Numbered from the stretch's first letter, positions 35,863 through 45,505 are shown. The stretch: DNA of 64,000 nt from Ramlibacter tataouinensis (GCF_001580455.1 NZ_CP010951.1:3373001-3437000); one strand, 5' to 3'. Notes: a model not told the origin generated them from the sequence alone. Made by a program: numbers and translations.

Positions 35863-37107
35863 CTACTTGCCAAACACCTTGGCCAAGCGCTGCCAGGTGC
35901 GCAGCATCAGGCCTGCGCGCTCGACCTCGGCCTGCGCCACGAGCGGTGCCTCCCCGACCGGCTTGCCGTTCGAGGTCGCAACCACCTTGCCGATCACCGC
36001 GCCCTTGGCCACCGGTGCCTCCAAGTCTGCCTTGAGCTGCACCGAGGTCTGCACCTGCTGGCCGCGCGGAACGGTCACTGTCCACGGCGACCCCAGGCCC
36101 GCGGCAACAGAATCGGCCTTGCCGAAGCTGACCTTGGCCGTCGTCACCGCCGCGCTCGGCTGGAAGGGCGTGGCTTTCTCGAAATTGCTGAAGCCCCACC
36201 CGAGCAGCGTGCGCGAATGGTCGGCGCGCGCCTGCGCGCTGTTGGTGTTGAGAATGACCGTGATCAGACGCATGCCGTTGCGTTTGGACGAAGTGACCAG
36301 GCAGTAGCCCGCCTCCTCGGTGTGGCCGGTCTTCAGTCCGTCAACGGTGGGGTCCGTGTACAGCAGGGCGTTGCGGTTTCCCTGCTTGATGCCGTGGTAC
36401 TTGAACTCGCGTTCGGCGTAGATCGGATAGTAGTTGTGGCTGTCGCGAATGATCGCGCGCGCCAGGATGGCGAGGTCGCGTGCAGACGCCTTGTGCGCCG
36501 GGTCGGGCAGGCCCGTGGCGTTCACGAAATTCGTGTGCTTCATTCCCAGGCGCTGGGCTTCGGCGTTCATCAGCTTGGCAAAGCCCTCCTCGGAGCCGGC
36601 CATGTGCTCGGCGATCGCCTTGGACGCGTCGTTGCCCGACTGGATGATGATCCCGCGCAGGATGTCGATCACCGTGGCCTGGCTGTTCAGGGGCAGGTAC
36701 ATGCACGACTCGGTGCTCGATCCGCGGCACCAGGCGTTCTGGCTGACCGTGACCAGGTCGGTTTCTTTGAGCTTGCCGGAGCGAAGCGCCTGCTCGGCCA
36801 GGAAGCTGGTCATCATCTTGGTCAGAGACGCCGGCGGCAGCGCCTCGTCGGGGTTCGCCGAGGCGAGCACCTCGCCAGAGTCGAAGTCCATCAACAGCCA
36901 TGCCTTGGCGGGCAGCGCCGGCGCGCCGCCGGCAACAGCACTCTCGCCGGCCAAAGGCGCCGGGGCGGGCGCGGTGGCTGCTGGCTTCTTGTGGACGGCG
37001 GCCTTGGATGGGGGGTGTCCCCCCGCGAAGGAAGGCGAGGCGACAACGAGGGCGCCTGCGGCGATTGCAAAGACGACGGGGTGGAGGGAAAACTTCTTGG
37101 CTTGCAT
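35863..37107 (-). CDS. D-alanyl-D-alanine carboxypeptidase (DacA/PBP5 type)
   Basis: 414 residues from the ATG at 37107; signal peptide KKFSLHPVVFAIAAGALVVASPSFA, so the earlier in-frame starts are rejected. Penicillin-binding motifs: SLTK (S94, K97), SGN (157-159), KTG (259-261). A Pro/Ala-rich spacer follows the signal. The C-terminal PBP5 beta domain ends in a likely amphipathic membrane anchor (AGLMLRTWQRLAKVFGK). It trims the pentapeptide of peptidoglycan in the periplasm. Confidence 0.95.
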   Translation of the reverse strand: MQAKKFSLHPVVFAIAAGALVVASPSFAGGHPPSKAAVHKKPAATAPAPAPLAGESAVAGGAPALPAKAWLLMDFDSGEVLASANPDEALPPASLTKMMTSFLAEQALRSGKLKETDLVTVSQNAWCRGSSTESCMYLPLNSQATVIDILRGIIIQSGNDASKAIAEHMAGSEEGFAKLMNAEAQRLGMKHTNFVNATGLPDPAHKASARDLAILARAIIRDSHNYYPIYAEREFKYHGIKQGNRNALLYTDPTVDGLKTGHTEEAGYCLVTSSKRNGMRLITVILNTNSAQARADHSRTLLGWGFSNFEKATPFQPSAAVTTAKVSFGKADSVAAGLGSPWTVTVPRGQQVQTSVQLKADLEAPVAKGAVIGKVVATSNGKPVGEAPLVAQAEVERAGLMLRTWQRLAKVFGK

Positions 37108-37351
37108 GACGATTATGGAAAGGCGATCCCGGGCGATAGCGAGCATTGTGGATGGGATCGGGTGTCGTTTCTTTGATCGGGCGTTAAGCAACCGCCCTCA
37201 TTGCCAACTTCTTTGCAGGAGCCTGGCCCTGGGGGCGGCTGCCCGGACGCTCGATGGCGTCGGTACTACGAGGTCCATCGGAAACGTTCAAACCTATGTC
37301 GTACTCGATGTCCGCTTGCGGCAAGGAGCGGACAACCGTGAACGCAGTCGT

Positions 37352-37696
37352 TCAGGTGTTCGACGCCATCAAGCGCGGCAGGATGAGCGCCGCAAGGCAG
37401 ACCGCGAGCAGCATCCCCACCACCGACCACACGAACCACAGGACCGTCGTGCGGTAGGTGGCCAGGTCGTCATCCTCGACGAGCAGTGCGCGGTAAAGCG
37501 TGTTGATTTGGGCGCCTATGGGCACCAGCAGGACCACGAGCGAAGCGATCGAGCGAGGCGTCCACTCGCCTGGCGCCTCGAATGCCCAGAATTGCAGGAA
37601 CGAAAGCGAAAAGCCGATGAACACCGTAATGGCCGTGATGATGCCTTGCCGGTATCCATTGGGAAGCGGCTGTCGCTCTGTTGCTTCGTTCGACAC
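37352..37696 (-). CDS. Small three-helix membrane protein, unknown function
   Basis: 114 residues. Three hydrophobic stretches: IITAITVFIGFSLSFLQFWAF, SIASLVVLLVPIGAQINTLY and VLWFVWSVVGMLLAVCLAALIL. A conserved-looking charged stretch LLVEDDDLATY sits between helices 2 and 3. Start ATG at 37696. Lone gene between dacA and the DUF1326 gene. No recognised motif. Confidence 0.7.
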   Translation of the reverse strand: MSNEATERQPLPNGYRQGIITAITVFIGFSLSFLQFWAFEAPGEWTPRSIASLVVLLVPIGAQINTLYRALLVEDDDLATYRTTVLWFVWSVVGMLLAVCLAALILPRLMASNT

Positions 37697-37827
37697 GGTC
37701 AGCTCCGGGTTCTCGCGGTCTTCCAGAGAGGCGAGCGGAATGCCCGGTTCCGCGGCACGGGACAGCGGGCGACGCCATGATAGAGGGCGCGTGCCTACGC
37801 TGAGCTCACTTTTTTACCTGCCGAAGG

Positions 37828-38505
37828 TCACGCGCCAAGCCATGCCGTGAGCCTTGATCTTTCGCGGACCATGCCATCCTGGTTGAAGTGGTGAACACAG
37901 TAGTGCGCCCATGAATCTTCGAACGCCATGTCCATGTCGCCCGTCACCGAGGTCGTCCCCAGCCCGATCTCTGCGTAGGTGAACTCGAAACTGCCACTGG
38001 CACGCGCCAACGCAATATGGAACGGTTGGCCATTGAACTCGTTGATGATCGGCCTGCCGCGGCTTTTCATGACTCCCGGTATGGCCACCCGCGCGGTTCT
38101 GAGCTCCAGGTTCGCTTCGAGATCAATCGGCAGGAACAGGGTCCTGCAAAAGTCCGAGCATGTGGATGCAAACACGGAAAACAGATTGCTCAATGGCCCG
38201 CATGCCCCGCCTGAAATGATTGTTTCAAGGGCGACCCGTTGTGCTTGATCGGCACGTTCGTCGATGACGATCAGGCGTGCTCCATTGCCGTCCTTGATCT
38301 CGCCAGGCCACTTGTACAGCGCTGCCCAATTCAGCCCGGCGAGCTGCGTATCGTTGAAGTGCCCTTCAACGATGTGGCCGACAAAAGCCGACTGGCAATA
38401 GCCGTGGGTACTCGGCAAGTTGAATTGGCAACCGCAATTCACGGCGCAATTGCAGTTGTCGTAGGTTTCGCTCTTGAATAACCATTGATCGGCCATGTTG
38501 CCCAT
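37828..38505 (-). CDS. DUF1326 domain protein
   Basis: 225 residues. N-terminal Cys cluster (YDNCNCAVNCGCQFN) and the DUF1326 pattern GLNWAALYKWPGEIKDGNGARLIVIDERADQAQ with further Cys (CSDFCRTLF). The Cys-rich N-terminus suggests metal binding but no ligand is proven. It lies 85 nt downstream of the large BTAD/ATPase regulator on the same strand; the two may be co-transcribed. Function unknown. Confidence 0.85.
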   Translation of the reverse strand: MGNMADQWLFKSETYDNCNCAVNCGCQFNLPSTHGYCQSAFVGHIVEGHFNDTQLAGLNWAALYKWPGEIKDGNGARLIVIDERADQAQRVALETIISGGACGPLSNLFSVFASTCSDFCRTLFLPIDLEANLELRTARVAIPGVMKSRGRPIINEFNGQPFHIALARASGSFEFTYAEIGLGTTSVTGDMDMAFEDSWAHYCVHHFNQDGMVRERSRLTAWLGA

Positions 38506-38590
38506 TGGGTGCTCCTTGGTACCGTTTCAGCACGGACGCGTCGAAAGATGCGCCCTGGGGCGTTCCGGAAGCGTTCCGAAAGCGTTCCCC

Positions 38591-41500
38591 TCAACCGGGC
38601 ACGGCGAGAAGGCCTGTGGCTGCCCGGAACGCGGGGAGATCATGGCCCGACGGGATGGTCTGGATGAGGTCACCAAGTTGCTCACGCACTGCCTGATCGG
38701 GAAACCGGCTGGCCAGGGAGTGGAGCGCCCGAAGCTGCAGCCAGTCCGCCCCTTGAGCGCTGGCAGTCTCGACGGCACGGCGCAGGGACGCAGCGGCGCT
38801 TTCGGCTTCCTCGCTGCGATAGGCCAGCTCACCGTCGACTCGCCACAGCTCGGCATCGAGATAACGTTGATTGCAACGGCGTGACCACGCGAGCGCCTCG
38901 CGTGTGGCGGCTCGTCCTTGCCGGAACTTGCCGAGAATGCCGCTGGCCCGGGCGAGGAGAAGGAGCGTGTAGCTCAGATGGAGGGTCTCCCCTTCGGTAC
39001 GCGAGCGCGCGACCGACCGCAGGATCTTCTCGATTCCCTCGGCCGATCCCCCGCACACCTCCTGCCACCCCCGAATGGCCTCCAGGACGACCACGAGGTA
39101 GCGCTCCGAAAGACGCTTCCATAGAAGATCGGCGTCCGCGAGGAGCAGGGCGAGGCGGGTGAGATCCTCGGATTCGGCCGCGATGATCGCCGCGTAAGTC
39201 AGGACGTAACCCAAGGTCATCGGATGATCGAGATCGACGGCAATCTCAAGAGCCGACCGCGCTGTCTCGCCGGCCCTGCCAGCATCTCCCGCCCAGAGCG
39301 CGACCAGGGCCAGCCGTACCAGGCAAACCGGCTTCGGGTCCTGGGCGTACAAGGACAGATGCTCGTCGCGACGGGACAAGTCATAGGCCTCGATAGCACC
39401 ATCGAGGTAGTGGCGGGCCCTGGCCAGATCGCCTCGCCAGAACGCGCTCACGCCGAGGAGGTATCGGCCTTCGGTCCGGGCGATCGGGTCATGACTGGCA
39501 CGCTCGTCAAGGGCCCGAGCGAGGTCATCGCAATCATCGAAGCGGCAGCCCTGCAGCCGGGCAAGGCCGAGGCCACGCAGGATGGGCGGATCAACCGGTC
39601 GGTGAAGCTTGTGGCAAAGCGCGAGGGCCCGCTCGTAGAGGTGGTGCGCACCCTTGGCGCCGTAACCGGCGAGAGCAACGAGCGGTGATCCGAGGGCGAT
39701 CCGGATGTCGAGTTCGAGCGCGTCGCGCCCGGGTGACGGCGGCAGTTCCCCAAGCAGCGTGAGCGCCCGTTGGAACATGGTGACCGCCTCATCGAGAGCC
39801 GACACCGCCACCGCCCGGCCCCCCGCCACGCGGTAGGCCGCGATCGCGGCATCGATCATGCCGGCCTGGTCGTAGTGCGCGGCCAGCCGCGGGCTGACCG
39901 TATCGATGTTGCCGTGGAGCTCGGCGACGATCGCTTCGGCGATCGCCCCGTGGAGTTGGCGGCGACGACCCGGGCTGAGCATCTCCAGCGCAACCGCCCG
40001 CAGCTTGTCGTGACTGAAACCGTACGTCCGCCCCTGATCCCGGATGATCCGTCGATGCCAGAGTTCGTCGACATGATCGATGAGCTCGCGCTCATCGATC
40101 CCCGTGGCCGCGGCCATCAGGCCGACTGAGAAGGGCCGACCGGCTACGGCCGCCACCTCGGCCAGGCGCTGTGCGCCGTCAGTCAGTTGACTCAATCGGG
40201 CGCGCAGGACCGCACGTATCGTCTGTGTGATGACGGCTTGGCTTTCATCCGGCGAGATCCCGGCGCGAAGCGCCTCCACGACAAAGAGCGGATTGCCTTC
40301 GGTCTCGCGCCAGAGTCGCGCCGCCAGTTTCGGATCGATGGTGTCCTCGGCGCGCAGCCGGGCGGCCAGCGTCGCGGTGGTGGCTTCGTCGAGTCGACCA
40401 AGCGGCACGGTGGTCACTGCCTGGTCGTGGCCCAAAGCGTCGACGAGTGCAACAAGGGGATGATGCTGTGCGAGCTCCTCCAGGCGGACCGTCCCGACGA
40501 TGAGGACCGGAGCCGCCTGTCCGGAACGAATGACCAATCCGATCAACTCGATGGTCTCGGCGTCACACCACTGAAGGTCGTCGATGATCAGCAAGCGCGG
40601 GCGGTCGCCGGCCAGGATGGTCCGGCTCACCGCATCGAACAGCCGATAGCGTTGAACCGGGTCGTCGGACTGGCCCGCTCCAGATGGGTGGGAGGTGTCG
40701 CCCAGCTCCGGCAGCAAACGAGCAAGCTCGACCTTCCAGCCCTTGTCGAGCGTGGCGATGTGGCTTCGCAGAGCATCCGATCGGATCAGGTCCACGACGG
40801 GACCCCACGGCAGTCTGCCCGCAGCTTCGTACGAACGCGCCGATGCCACCAGGTGTCCCTGCGCGCGAACGACGCGGCCGAGTTCCAGTGCGAGACGGGA
40901 CTTGCCGATGCCCGCCTCCCCGGTCACCAACAAGAGATGGGCCCCACCTCTTCGTGCGGCGCTCCAGGCATCGTTGAGGCGGCTCCATTCGAGCTCGCGG
41001 CCGACGAAAGGTGCTTCAGCGACAGGAAGATCCTTGCCCGGCACTTCGTCACGGCTCGATGCGCCGGCCCGCAGCCGCTGGTACAAGGCACGAATCGCCT
41101 CGCCAGGCTCCGCCGCGAGATCGCACTCGAGCGCTTCCGCGTATCGGTGGTAGGAGCGCAGCGCCGCGGCTCTGTCGCCCAGCGCGAGATGCGCTTCCAT
41201 CTGAATGCGAACGGCGGCTTCGTCGGTCGGCTCCAGGTCGAAGATGCGTCGGGCATGCCGGATCGCGGCTTTGTGATCGTGGTGCCTCGCTGCTTCCTCC
41301 GTCAGTCGCACGAGGGCGCCATGAGCCTCGGCACGAAGCGTTCCTCGTGCATCCAGGACCCAATCGTCATAACAAGCCGGCAGGAGATCCCCCGAATAAA
41401 GGCGCGCGGCGAGCTCGAAATTGCCGGCGGCGATAGCCTCCCGGAAACTCAGCACGTCGACCTCGCTCGGCCCGCTCGGCAACCACCGCACAGTCTCGTT

Positions 41501-41794
41501 GTGAATCTCGACGAACTGGTCGACGTCGGGAAGGGAATGACGCAAGTCGTGGAGCAGTTTTCTGAGGTTGGTGCGCGCCTGACCTTCGTCGGAGTTGGGC
41601 CAGAGCTCGAACGCGAGTCGTGAGCGGTGCTGCAGATCTCGGCGCATCGCGATCAAACCCAGGAAGCGCAGCATGCGAATCGAGTTGAAGGCGCGAAGAC
41701 GCTCGCCGTCAAGGATGATCTCGACTGTACCGAGAAGTCGAACCTTCAACCGCGCCGGCGGTTCGCCACCAACCCCGCTCGTATCACTCGGCAT
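38591..41794 (-). CDS. Large BTAD/AAA-ATPase/TPR transcriptional regulator
   Basis: 1067 residues. Order of parts: N-terminal winged-helix with RLLGTVEIILDGERLRAFNSIRML (residues ~15-100), a bacterial transcriptional activator (BTAD) domain with helical repeats (~105-250), an ATPase with Walker A VTGEAGIGKSRLAL (~290) and Walker B LLIIDDLQWCDAET (~405), then many TPR-like helical repeats to the end. STAND-type signalling ATPase of the SARP/AfsR architecture. DUF1326 gene is next downstream. Target genes unknown; regulators this large usually sense something through the C-terminal repeats. Confidence 0.9.
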   Translation of the reverse strand: MPSDTSGVGGEPPARLKVRLLGTVEIILDGERLRAFNSIRMLRFLGLIAMRRDLQHRSRLAFELWPNSDEGQARTNLRKLLHDLRHSLPDVDQFVEIHNETVRWLPSGPSEVDVLSFREAIAAGNFELAARLYSGDLLPACYDDWVLDARGTLRAEAHGALVRLTEEAARHHDHKAAIRHARRIFDLEPTDEAAVRIQMEAHLALGDRAAALRSYHRYAEALECDLAAEPGEAIRALYQRLRAGASSRDEVPGKDLPVAEAPFVGRELEWSRLNDAWSAARRGGAHLLLVTGEAGIGKSRLALELGRVVRAQGHLVASARSYEAAGRLPWGPVVDLIRSDALRSHIATLDKGWKVELARLLPELGDTSHPSGAGQSDDPVQRYRLFDAVSRTILAGDRPRLLIIDDLQWCDAETIELIGLVIRSGQAAPVLIVGTVRLEELAQHHPLVALVDALGHDQAVTTVPLGRLDEATTATLAARLRAEDTIDPKLAARLWRETEGNPLFVVEALRAGISPDESQAVITQTIRAVLRARLSQLTDGAQRLAEVAAVAGRPFSVGLMAAATGIDERELIDHVDELWHRRIIRDQGRTYGFSHDKLRAVALEMLSPGRRRQLHGAIAEAIVAELHGNIDTVSPRLAAHYDQAGMIDAAIAAYRVAGGRAVAVSALDEAVTMFQRALTLLGELPPSPGRDALELDIRIALGSPLVALAGYGAKGAHHLYERALALCHKLHRPVDPPILRGLGLARLQGCRFDDCDDLARALDERASHDPIARTEGRYLLGVSAFWRGDLARARHYLDGAIEAYDLSRRDEHLSLYAQDPKPVCLVRLALVALWAGDAGRAGETARSALEIAVDLDHPMTLGYVLTYAAIIAAESEDLTRLALLLADADLLWKRLSERYLVVVLEAIRGWQEVCGGSAEGIEKILRSVARSRTEGETLHLSYTLLLLARASGILGKFRQGRAATREALAWSRRCNQRYLDAELWRVDGELAYRSEEAESAAASLRRAVETASAQGADWLQLRALHSLASRFPDQAVREQLGDLIQTIPSGHDLPAFRAATGLLAVPG

Positions 41795-41959
41795 GTGGCC
41801 CCTCTGGTTGCGGTCCAGCGCTGTTCCGCCGATTCCCCGCGGCAGGGTCGATTAGAGCCCTTTCCCACCGATCAGCGTTGCAGATTTCCGCCATCGGCCA
41901 AAGACTGCCGTGGCCGCATGCACTGGGCTGGTCTGACGTCTGCTGGGCAGAGCGCCGCT

Positions 41960-42997
41960 TCAGCGCGCGCCATGGCGGTGTGTGCTGCCATCAGCGCGGC
42001 GATAGTGATCGCGTAGCACGTCACGGCCGAAGTCGCCGTCGAAGTCGCGCCACACGGAGTGGACATGGTTGCCGCCTGAGTTGTCGTACTCGATCAGGAA
42101 GGTCGCCCCCTGGATGCGGAAGTAGTGCGGCTGGCGCGGCTCGGTCCCGCCAGCCCAGCCGACGCGGATCGACTCCAGCGGTGCTGCGCGCACGCGCGCC
42201 AGCCGCGCCTGTGCCAGCTCGGACTGCAGGTGGTCGGCGAAGACGCCGATCAGCTTCAGCACCTGCGCCTGCTGCGCGGCGTCCATCTCGGCGAACGCGA
42301 GGCCCGCCGCGTCCAGCGGTCGCGCGCGCGGCGCGTTGCCGCTGACGATGTCGCCATAGGTGCGGGTGTCGAAAATCGCGCGGGCGCGCTGGCCTGCACC
42401 CAGGCTCGCGAGCCACTGGCGTGCCAGGTCTTCCTCGTCGCCGAGCAGCCGGAAGCCCGCACGCGGCGCGCCACCGCCGACGTCGCGCGGGACCACGGCC
42501 GGGTTGGCGCCGAAGAACTGCGGCAGCGTCGACACGCAGCGCTCGCCGTCGTAGCTGAAATGCAGCGACATGTGATGGCCCTCGATGCGCCAGCTCCAGC
42601 CGCCGTTTCCCGGCTCGCCGTGGATCGCCAGCGCATAGTTCTCCGGGTCACGCGACAGGCCGAAGGTTTCCAGCTCGCGCAACGTGATCTCCAGCGCCAT
42701 CAGCGCGCGCACCTTGTCCAGGCCGCGCTCTGTAAGCGCGGTGCGCAGAAGCGCGGTCGCCGCCTCGCGCTGAATTGGCGACATCGCCTTCCAGGCCAGG
42801 CCGTCGCGCCGTCGCGGTATGTAGTGCCAGTCGCTGCGCGCCGTGTCGGTGAAGGGGTGGAGCAGTTCGGTGCGCTGCGCCGGCGTGACGGCATCGATCA
42901 GCCGCTGCGCTGCCGCGACGGCGTTCGAGCCCTGAGCGCGGACCTGCGGCATCGCGACGACCATTGCGCCGACAACGAACGCGCGGCGCGTCGTCAT
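41960..42997 (-). CDS. DUF3500 protein, Tat-exported
   Basis: 345 residues. N-terminal TTRRAFVVGAMVVAMPQVRAQ reads as a twin-arginine signal. The body matches DUF3500: FTDTARSDWHYIPRRRDGLAWKAMSP, then HHMSLHFSYDGERC and the C-terminal IEYDNSGGNHVHSVWRDFDGDFG. The family's biochemistry is unknown; conserved His/Asp residues suggest a metal-dependent function. It overlaps the phosphatase gene by 4 nt (ATGA), so the two form a coupled pair. Confidence 0.87.
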   Translation of the reverse strand: MTTRRAFVVGAMVVAMPQVRAQGSNAVAAAQRLIDAVTPAQRTELLHPFTDTARSDWHYIPRRRDGLAWKAMSPIQREAATALLRTALTERGLDKVRALMALEITLRELETFGLSRDPENYALAIHGEPGNGGWSWRIEGHHMSLHFSYDGERCVSTLPQFFGANPAVVPRDVGGGAPRAGFRLLGDEEDLARQWLASLGAGQRARAIFDTRTYGDIVSGNAPRARPLDAAGLAFAEMDAAQQAQVLKLIGVFADHLQSELAQARLARVRAAPLESIRVGWAGGTEPRQPHYFRIQGATFLIEYDNSGGNHVHSVWRDFDGDFGRDVLRDHYRRADGSTHRHGAR

Positions 42998-43578
42998 GGC
43001 ACGACGAGGCGGCCCAGCACAGTCAGCGACGCGCCGGGCACCGCATCGGCGCGAACGACGACCGACTCGCCAGTGGCCAGCGCCATGCCGCCGCCCACGA
43101 TGTGCGCGATCGTGACGCCGTGCGACACCAGAACCGCGAGCTCGCCGGGTCGCATCGCGCGCACGTAGGCGCGCACCGCGTCGGCCTGCCGGTCGGCGTT
43201 GCTGCGGTCGTCAAAGATGTTGCCAAGCGCCGTCCAATCCTCGGTGCGACTGAAGGCCAGCCGCGCCGTGTCGCGAGCACGGCACCACGGCGAGTTGCGC
43301 ACCGTGGTCACGACCAGACGCTGGGCCGCAAACCAGCGACCGATGCGCTGCGCGTGCGCGATGCCGCGTTCGTCGAGGTTGCGCTGCGTGGCACATTGGT
43401 CCAACCGCCAGCCCGGCGGGTCGCCGACGCCAGGCACGGTCTGTGTGTGGCGCATCAGCAGCGCTGCGCCGACGCGCAGCTCGCGCGACAGCGCCGCGTC
43501 GTCCGCCGCAGCGGACGGAGCGGCCAGGCCAGCGGCGACCATGGCCAGCGCCTTGCGTCGGGTGCAGGAGTCGGGCAC
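42994..43578 (-). CDS. Exported histidine-phosphatase-family protein
   Basis: 194 residues from a GTG at 43578. N-terminal RRKALAMVAAGLAAPSAAA is a Tat-like signal. Histidine phosphatase core: LLMRHTQT (RH active site), ERGIAHAQRIGRWFA, NSPWCRARDTARLAF and SHGVTIAHIVGG. It removes phosphate from small molecules or proteins; in this case probably in the periplasm. First of the coupled pair with the DUF3500 protein, a pairing that suggests a shared substrate. Confidence 0.87.
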   Translation of the reverse strand: MPDSCTRRKALAMVAAGLAAPSAAADDAALSRELRVGAALLMRHTQTVPGVGDPPGWRLDQCATQRNLDERGIAHAQRIGRWFAAQRLVVTTVRNSPWCRARDTARLAFSRTEDWTALGNIFDDRSNADRQADAVRAYVRAMRPGELAVLVSHGVTIAHIVGGGMALATGESVVVRADAVPGASLTVLGRLVVP

Positions 43579-43634
43579 GGGCGAATGTTACTCCCGGCCT
43601 GACAGGCAACTGTCGGCCAGAAGGGCCGCAACTT

Positions 43635-43663
43635 GATGTCCGCTCCGGGTCGGAAGCAGCCGC
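43635..43663 (+). repeat. Dispersed ~29-bp repeat, copy B
   Basis: Starts GATGTCCGCTCCGGGTCGG and ends AAGCAGCCGC. Intergenic, 57 nt upstream of the phosphatase gene. Related to the copy at 30122. Confidence 0.6.
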
Positions 43664-43753
43664 AAGGCTGCTCTCTATGCCGTGCAGGGCGTCCTAAAGG
43701 GGCATGGTGAGCCCTCTGATAGAAGCTCGCCATGCACGGGTTGGGCGGCACCC

Positions 43754-43999
43754 TCAACTTCGAGTCACCCCATGACGCTGTCGAATGGTCTCTACCAACC
43801 CGATCGTCCAGCAAACCGGGCAGCCGCGCATAGCCACAAACGCCAGCAACCCCGCCAACAACGATGCGACAGGGTGCAAATGCTGCTGCTCGATGGCAAG
43901 GTAGAGCAGGGCAAACGCCACAGCACCGCGGATCACATGACCCGTCAGGGTTTGTGTAGCGAACAAGCCAGATGGACTCTTTCCAAGAAAATGCTTCAT
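43754..43999 (-). CDS. Small DUF2892-like membrane protein with CPVC motif
   Basis: 81 residues, two hydrophobic segments (HVIRGAVAFALLYLAIE and VASLLAGLLAFVAMRGCPVCWTIGLV). A Cys-Pro-Val-Cys motif lies at the end of the second. Overlaps the sigma-factor stop by 4 nt (ATGA). A second small protein with a CPAC motif lies on the other side of the sigma gene. Reminiscent of DUF2892 (YgaP-like) membrane modules. Confidence 0.75.
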   Translation of the reverse strand: MKHFLGKSPSGLFATQTLTGHVIRGAVAFALLYLAIEQQHLHPVASLLAGLLAFVAMRGCPVCWTIGLVETIRQRHGVTRS

Positions 44000-44538
44000 T
44001 CCTTTCCTCCTCGCGACTCATCGCCTTGCAGGTACTCGCGTAGAAGAGCTCGACCGCGGTGAATACGGCTCTTGCATGCTTCGCGAGTGATGCGCAGGCG
44101 ATCGGCCGCCTCGGCAATGGTGAGCTGCTCCATGTCACGCAGCAGGATCACTTCGCGGTACATGTCCGGCAGCGACTCCAGCGCACGGACGACGTCGATT
44201 CGGAGCTCGTCCTTTGGAACCTGCGCAAAGTACTCAGCCTCGTGCCGCTCCGTCAGTTCTTCCGCACCCCGTATCAGCGCCAGCACGGGTAGCATGCACA
44301 GCCGGGTGACCACGCGGAATATCCAGCCCGCTATGGCCAGAGGGTCACGCACAGTGCCCAGGCGGCGGTACAGCACGATCAGAGCTTCTTGAACCACGTC
44401 CTCAATGGCCGTCGTGCGATGGCACTGGTGCCTTGCATAGCGGCGGATGTCGGGCTGCAGTTCGCGCAGCATCCTCTCCAGAGCGACCGGATCGCCGGCC
44501 TGGGCGGCGGCAAACAGGGCCGTATCGACCCGGATCAC
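43996..44538 (-). CDS. ECF-type RNA polymerase sigma factor
   Basis: 180 residues from a GTG at 44538 with GAAGG six bases upstream. Region 2: DIRRYARHQCHRTTAIEDVVQEALIVLYRRL; region 4: SLPDMYREVILLRDMEQLTIAEAADRLRITREACKSRIHRGRALL, with the recognition helix. It lacks an anti-sigma partner in the window; the two tiny CPxC membrane proteins that flank and overlap it may take that role. Probably a stress or redox regulon. Confidence 0.92.
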   Translation of the reverse strand: MIRVDTALFAAAQAGDPVALERMLRELQPDIRRYARHQCHRTTAIEDVVQEALIVLYRRLGTVRDPLAIAGWIFRVVTRLCMLPVLALIRGAEELTERHEAEYFAQVPKDELRIDVVRALESLPDMYREVILLRDMEQLTIAEAADRLRITREACKSRIHRGRALLREYLQGDESRGGKE

Positions 44539-44747
44539 CGTGGACCTTCGATCGGCTTGCGGCCAGCCATGGCACAAGCGGGGCAGAAGCCAATCAGCCC
44601 CGTCAGCGCCGTGAGCACGCCACTTATGGCAAGCACCAAACCGAGCAGTGTCAGACCGATTTGCGTGAGTGAGCAGGCCACGATCAACGCACCGCCGATC
44701 ACCCGCGCCCAGCTTTCCCTGGAACCCATGTTCTTGCGGTAAAACAT
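44535..44747 (-). CDS. Small DUF2892 membrane protein with CPAC motif
   Basis: 70 residues from the ATG at 44747 (AAGGTGATGAG in front). MFYRKNMGSRESWARVIGGALIV then two hydrophobic helices and the C-terminal GFCPACAMAGRKPI. Matches the DUF2892 inner-membrane pattern. Overlaps the sigma-factor start by 4 nt (GTGA). First gene of the three-gene operon. Confidence 0.82.
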   Translation of the reverse strand: MFYRKNMGSRESWARVIGGALIVACSLTQIGLTLLGLVLAISGVLTALTGLIGFCPACAMAGRKPIEGPR

Positions 44748-44986
44748 CTCATCACCTTGATCTGCCCGATCACAGCGAGCATCGTAGACAAGGAGGGGCA
44801 TTCGGCCGAAAAGGATTCAGCAAGGTGTTCAAAGCCGGGTTACTGCTGAGCACAAGGCAGAGCCGTTTCTAACGTTAGTTCCAGGTCGGGCTCGTGTCTC
44901 ACCTCATCTTTCGGGCAGCTTCGGGACTCCATGACATGGAAGGTAATTGCGCCGTGGCGCTGCGCCAAAACGAAAGGAGAGAGTCG

Positions 44987-45505
44987 ATGGACGCAGGAAG
45001 AAGTAGTCAGCTCGGCTCCATGAAGAATCGAATGTCGGTGGAGCGGAAGTCCGAGCGTGAGCTCGTCGTCACGCGAACCATCAACGCCCCGCTGCGCATC
45101 GTGTTCGAGGCGTGGACCAAGGCCGAGCTGTTTCAACGCTGGTGGGTTCCGAAGTCGCTTGGCCTGACGCTGCTTTCCTGTGAACTCGACGTTCGCGCGG
45201 GCGGCGCGTACCGCCTCATGTTCCGCCACCCTGCCGCCCCAGAGCCCATGGCGTTCCAAGGCAGGTACTTGGAAGTGACACCGCCCTCGTGTCTCGCCTG
45301 GACCAATGAAGAAGCGGGCGGCAACGGGCAAGTCACCACGGTCACGCTCGAGGAAAGGGCTGGGCAGACGCTGCTCGTCGCGCACGACCTCTATCCCTCC
45401 AAGGAAGCGCTCGACAAAGACATCGGCTCCGGGAGCACGAGTTGGAACGACGAGTCGTTCGACCAACTTGACGAGCTTCTCGGCTCAGCAACCGACATGG
45501 AGTAA
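44987..45505 (+). CDS. SRPBCC/AHSA1-family protein
   Basis: 172 residues; ATG at 44987 chosen because AAAGGAGAGAG lies in front. AHSA1 signature: VVTRTINAPLRIVFEAWTKAELFQRWWVPKS, AGGAYRLMFRHP, GRYLEVTPPSCLAWTNEE, and the C-terminal SWNDESFDQLDELL. A small-molecule or peptide-binding START-like fold; in bacteria usually of unknown role. Single gene divergent from the sigma operon. Confidence 0.88.
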   Translation: MDAGRSSQLGSMKNRMSVERKSERELVVTRTINAPLRIVFEAWTKAELFQRWWVPKSLGLTLLSCELDVRAGGAYRLMFRHPAAPEPMAFQGRYLEVTPPSCLAWTNEEAGGNGQVTTVTLEERAGQTLLVAHDLYPSKEALDKDIGSGSTSWNDESFDQLDELLGSATDME

